NCBI RefSeq assembly: GCF_000002875.2
Contig: NC_009414.2
Span: forward strand, 1-64,000
Direction of reading: 5' to 3'
DNA: 64,000 bases
Source of the DNA: Leishmania infantum JPCM5
Lineage: Eukaryota > Euglenozoa > Kinetoplastea > Trypanosomatida > Trypanosomatidae
Positions 61,367-64,000 of the stretch are shown here, piece by piece. The position numbers were made by a program, and so were the translations under genes. Position 1 is the stretch's first letter; the number at the start of each line of letters is the position of its first letter. The notes below the pieces were generated by a model, which worked only from the letters and a program-made list of their open reading frames with translations, did not search any database and was not told the DNA's origin.

Positions 61367-62135
61367 CGTAGACCTGTTGTTATAATGGTGATTGCAATTC
61401 AACAGTACTGGTGAAGGCTGTGGTGCGTGCGTGTGCGTGTGTCTGTAAAGGTGGTACTAAGGGAGGGTGCAGCGTAGATGGGTGAGCTAACCTGCCCAAG
61501 AGAGTGAGGTGGATAAGCAGCTAGCGATGGCAGGAGGTGCACGCAGAAGAACAGATAAAGATGCGCGTGGTGAGCGAGGGGGGAGGCACGCCATAAAACA
61601 CAATGGACGAGAAAAGAGGTGCTGGGGACGGGGTACAGCACAGCTCTGCCGCCCCCCCGCCCACCCACCCCACCTCTTCTCTCCCTATTAGTCTTGCCCT
61701 GCACAGACACCTCCAGCAGCTCACCCACATGTCTGTAAGTGCCTGTGAAGACACAGCGGAGGGGACGACAAAACGAAGCTGGCAATGGGCACCGAGGAAG
61801 AGAGGAGAGAAGCTCGGCTGCTCCGCGTTGATGATGTCCGTTCCTTTATATCGCTCGACACGATGAGGTCGTATTACGGATGATGGTCGCACCATCCATC
61901 CTTCTCTCTGTGAGGATGTGTGTCCTTCACTCACATCAAATCTGTTCAGCGTGCACCTCTCTCCCTCGCTCTCTCCCCGCCCCTTCCGCAGGGGCCTGTT
62001 ACGGCAGCGTAGAGGTGCGACGCATGCATGCATGCATGCGTGTGTGTAGGGGGGATACAGAAGTTGGTGAGTGCGAATGCAGCTCCACAGCGGCACAGAC
62101 ATCAAACACACATACACCCACAGGCACGCAGGCGC
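61367..62135. other. Intergenic stretch, nothing recognised
   Basis: Leader of the small membrane protein gene and 3' region of the Dim1 gene. A short GCAT tandem repeat lies at 62021-62040. No supported gene. Confidence 0.6.
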
Positions 62136-63260
62136 TTAGATGAAGTGAATGCCGTGCTTGATGAAGTGGGCAAGCATAGTCATCAATGCCTCCTCGTCAA
62201 GCATGCGACTGCGCTTTTCGAACATGGGGTCCGCAATCACCGAGTCCAGCAACACGCGGAACTGCTCGAGCGACACGGAAGAGCCCACATCCGCACTGCT
62301 ACTGGACGTCAAGGGCTTTGCGCCGGACGTGGCGGTTCCGACGGGCTGACCGCCCTCCATCTTTCGATAGCTCACGTACTTGTCGTACAGAGCCTGCACA
62401 GCCGCCTTGGTACGAAATATCGACGAGGACTTCTTGTTCTTGCGGCTGAAGAGCATCTTCACGAGCCCGTCCCACTCCTCGAAATCCACATCAGGTCGTG
62501 GGTGCTTGGGGTCGAGCCGAATGACGCTCGACTCGACCTTCGGCGGAGGGTTGAAGCTGTTCTTGCTGATCTTCATGAGGTGGCTGCAGCGGGCGAGCAG
62601 CTGCGAGTTCACAGAGAGTCGACAGTAGGCCTCCGATCCGGGCTGTGCGCAGACGCGCAGGGCGAACTCACGCTGAAACATGAGTACGGCACATTTGAAT
62701 GTGGGTGTCTTGAGCAGCTTGAACACCAGCGCCGACGAAATTGCATACGGCACGTTGGCCACACACTTGTCGAAGTATGGGAAGTCCTGCTCAAGGCAGT
62801 TGCCGCGGATAATCTGCAGCTTCGAGGCCAACGGCGTGTTCTGGAAGCGCTTGTTCAACTCCGCCACCATGCGCGGGTCAATCTCGAAGGCGATCACCTT
62901 CTTCGCCGTCTGCAGCAGTTTCTCTGTCAAGTTGCCCGTGCCGGGGCCGATCTCGATGACGATGTCGGTGGGCTTGATGGCGGCCTTTTCGACGATGGCG
63001 GCGATGACAAGCGGGTTCTTGAGAATGTGCTGGCCGAAGCCTTTGTTGAAGACGATACCGGACTGGCTGCCGCCAGTCTTGACACCAGAGCTTGCCCTCT
63101 TCTCCTTGAGACCCTCAGCCGCTGTGCCGCGTCTGTGTCCTTGTGGGGTTGACTTGCCTAACGTGATGGTCTTCGTACCGAACTTGATCTTGCGGGATGC
63201 AGCGTGGATGGGCTCGGCACTGATGATGCCCATTGGCACCGCCCGCGGCTCCTTCGGCAT
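62136..63260 (-). CDS. DIM1: Dim1/KsgA 18S rRNA N6,N6-dimethyladenosine transferase
   Basis: A 374-residue protein from the ATG at 63260, backed by a strong pyrimidine tract and an AG at 63271-63272. It dimethylates two adjacent adenosines near the 3' end of small-subunit rRNA during ribosome assembly. The SAM-binding motif I EIGPGTGNLT is at 103-112, the acidic loop AFEIDPRM follows, and the catalytic NxPY motif is NVPY at about 169-172. FNPPPKVESSVIRL marks the C-terminal domain boundary. An N-terminal extension of about 70 basic residues is longer than in the human protein and may hold nucleolar targeting signals. A Ser/Thr-rich insert near residue 310 is an add-on. Catalytic residues are intact. 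Confidence 0.96.
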   Translation of the reverse strand: MPKEPRAVPMGIISAEPIHAASRKIKFGTKTITLGKSTPQGHRRGTAAEGLKEKRASSGVKTGGSQSGIVFNKGFGQHILKNPLVIAAIVEKAAIKPTDIVIEIGPGTGNLTEKLLQTAKKVIAFEIDPRMVAELNKRFQNTPLASKLQIIRGNCLEQDFPYFDKCVANVPYAISSALVFKLLKTPTFKCAVLMFQREFALRVCAQPGSEAYCRLSVNSQLLARCSHLMKISKNSFNPPPKVESSVIRLDPKHPRPDVDFEEWDGLVKMLFSRKNKKSSSIFRTKAAVQALYDKYVSYRKMEGGQPVGTATSGAKPLTSSSSADVGSSVSLEQFRVLLDSVIADPMFEKRSRMLDEEALMTMLAHFIKHGIHFI

Positions 63261-63270
63261 CGCTGCGTTG

Positions 63271-63272
63271 CT
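63271..63272 (-). promoter_or_regulatory. Predicted trans-splice acceptor AG for DIM1
   Basis: A CT-rich tract on the minus strand (complement of about 63273-63303) is followed by CTAG, giving a leader of about 10 bases before the ATG at 63260. Confidence 0.62.
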
Positions 63273-64000
63273 AGCGAAGAGGAGTGGAGGGAGAGAGAGA
63301 GAGCAACGAATAAAATAGCGACAGCAACGGCGACGCAAGTGATCACGGCTGCACTGCAGCTTGGCAGCCACACCGTGATGTTCATGTGAGAAGCAGAGCA
63401 GACAAGCCGCAGCAGAGGGCACAGTGTGAAAGAGAGAGAGAGAGAGATGGACGAGCGGGGGCCGATGCGGAAAGAGGCAGGGCAGTCGCACAAAACGAGG
63501 GAGATGTGCGCAGGAGGAGGGAGGGGGTGACGAGGAACCACAAACGCGGTTAATGCCGATGCGAGAGAGGGCATGCAAGCACGCTGGCCTGAAGCGCCAC
63601 CGCTGAGGATGGGCGCACGTGCAAGCATGGATGAGGGGCGCATGCATTCCTCTCATCATTGCGAATGCTGTTGCAGCTTGGCTCGATGCTGACATTCTCG
63701 CTCTACCCAACGCGGCAGGAAAGGAGGAGATGACGACGACTGAAGGAGAAGCGTGTGGAGGTAGGGTTGGGGACCGGGATGCGATGACGAGCCGTACACG
63801 TCTCCCTGCACATCTGCGCACAAGCATACACGGAGATTCAAGCACCGCCACAAAAAGGAAGAGAGCGCGCTGGATCTTGTTGTACGATGGGTGCCGAAAC
63901 GTTACTGCACCACCCACGCGACGCCCCGACGGGCGGTGTACGCGTTTCGCTTCAAGTTCGGCTGCGCTTCCACTCGCATCCATGTCTGCTTGCTAGTAGC
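63273..64000. other. Upstream region to window end, nothing recognised
   Basis: Pyrimidine tracts on the minus strand serve DIM1. No further gene start is seen before the window ends. Confidence 0.55.

Noticed and set aside
1..64000. tRNA genes or a CRISPR array
   Set aside because: No convincing tRNA arms with a T-loop and matching acceptor were seen by eye, and no direct repeats with regular unique spacers; a eukaryotic genome would not carry a CRISPR array.

Overview
This is one end of a trypanosomatid chromosome, almost certainly Leishmania. It opens with TTAGGG-type repeats (read as CCCTAA), an octamer array and three copies of a conserved telomere-associated block, the layout known from Leishmania chromosome ends. 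All convincing genes lie on the minus strand, have no introns, and sit in GC-rich DNA with long gaps between them. Several starts are preceded by a polypyrimidine tract and an AG, as expected for trans-splicing of one long transcript running towards the telomere. The neighbouring pair of alkyl-DHAP synthase and a second lysyl-tRNA synthetase matches, from memory, the start of L. major chromosome 30; this was not checked by alignment.

Layout, left to right. 1-966: telomere and telomere-associated repeats. 0.97-7.2 kb: gene-poor subtelomere with one small GPI-type cysteine-rich surface antigen-like gene, a SIDER-like dispersed repeat and a broken gene. 7.2-22.1 kb: alpha/beta hydrolase, a cyclophilin-like protein without its catalytic residues, a probable mitochondrial protein, a TMEM50-like membrane protein, a MATH/coiled-coil protein, two unknown proteins and a cyclin. 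22.1-27.1 kb: five kilobases with no supported gene. 27.1-38.7 kb: an Arg-rich RNA-binding-like protein with an ALY-type C-terminal motif, a small unknown protein, a giant LRR/P-loop NTPase/WD40 protein of STAND type, and an LRR protein. 38.7-50.4 kb: second SIDER-like repeat, alkyl-DHAP synthase, lysyl-tRNA synthetase, a Yip1-family protein and a tail-anchored LRR protein. 50.4-64 kb: SET-domain methyltransferase, a decayed gene, a GlxR-type dehydrogenase, a second decayed gene, a SAM-domain protein with a degenerate metallo-beta-lactamase-like core, a small membrane protein and the Dim1 18S rRNA dimethyltransferase.

The genes do not form a bacterial-style pathway operon. They are mixed housekeeping (ether lipid synthesis, translation, rRNA modification, vesicle traffic, cell cycle) and kinetoplastid-specific genes sharing one polycistronic unit. 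The most interesting items are the LRR-STAND-WD40 protein beside an LRR gene, the ALY-like C-terminus on an RG protein, the SAM/MBL-like protein, and three reading frames that look coding but are broken by stops or frameshifts.
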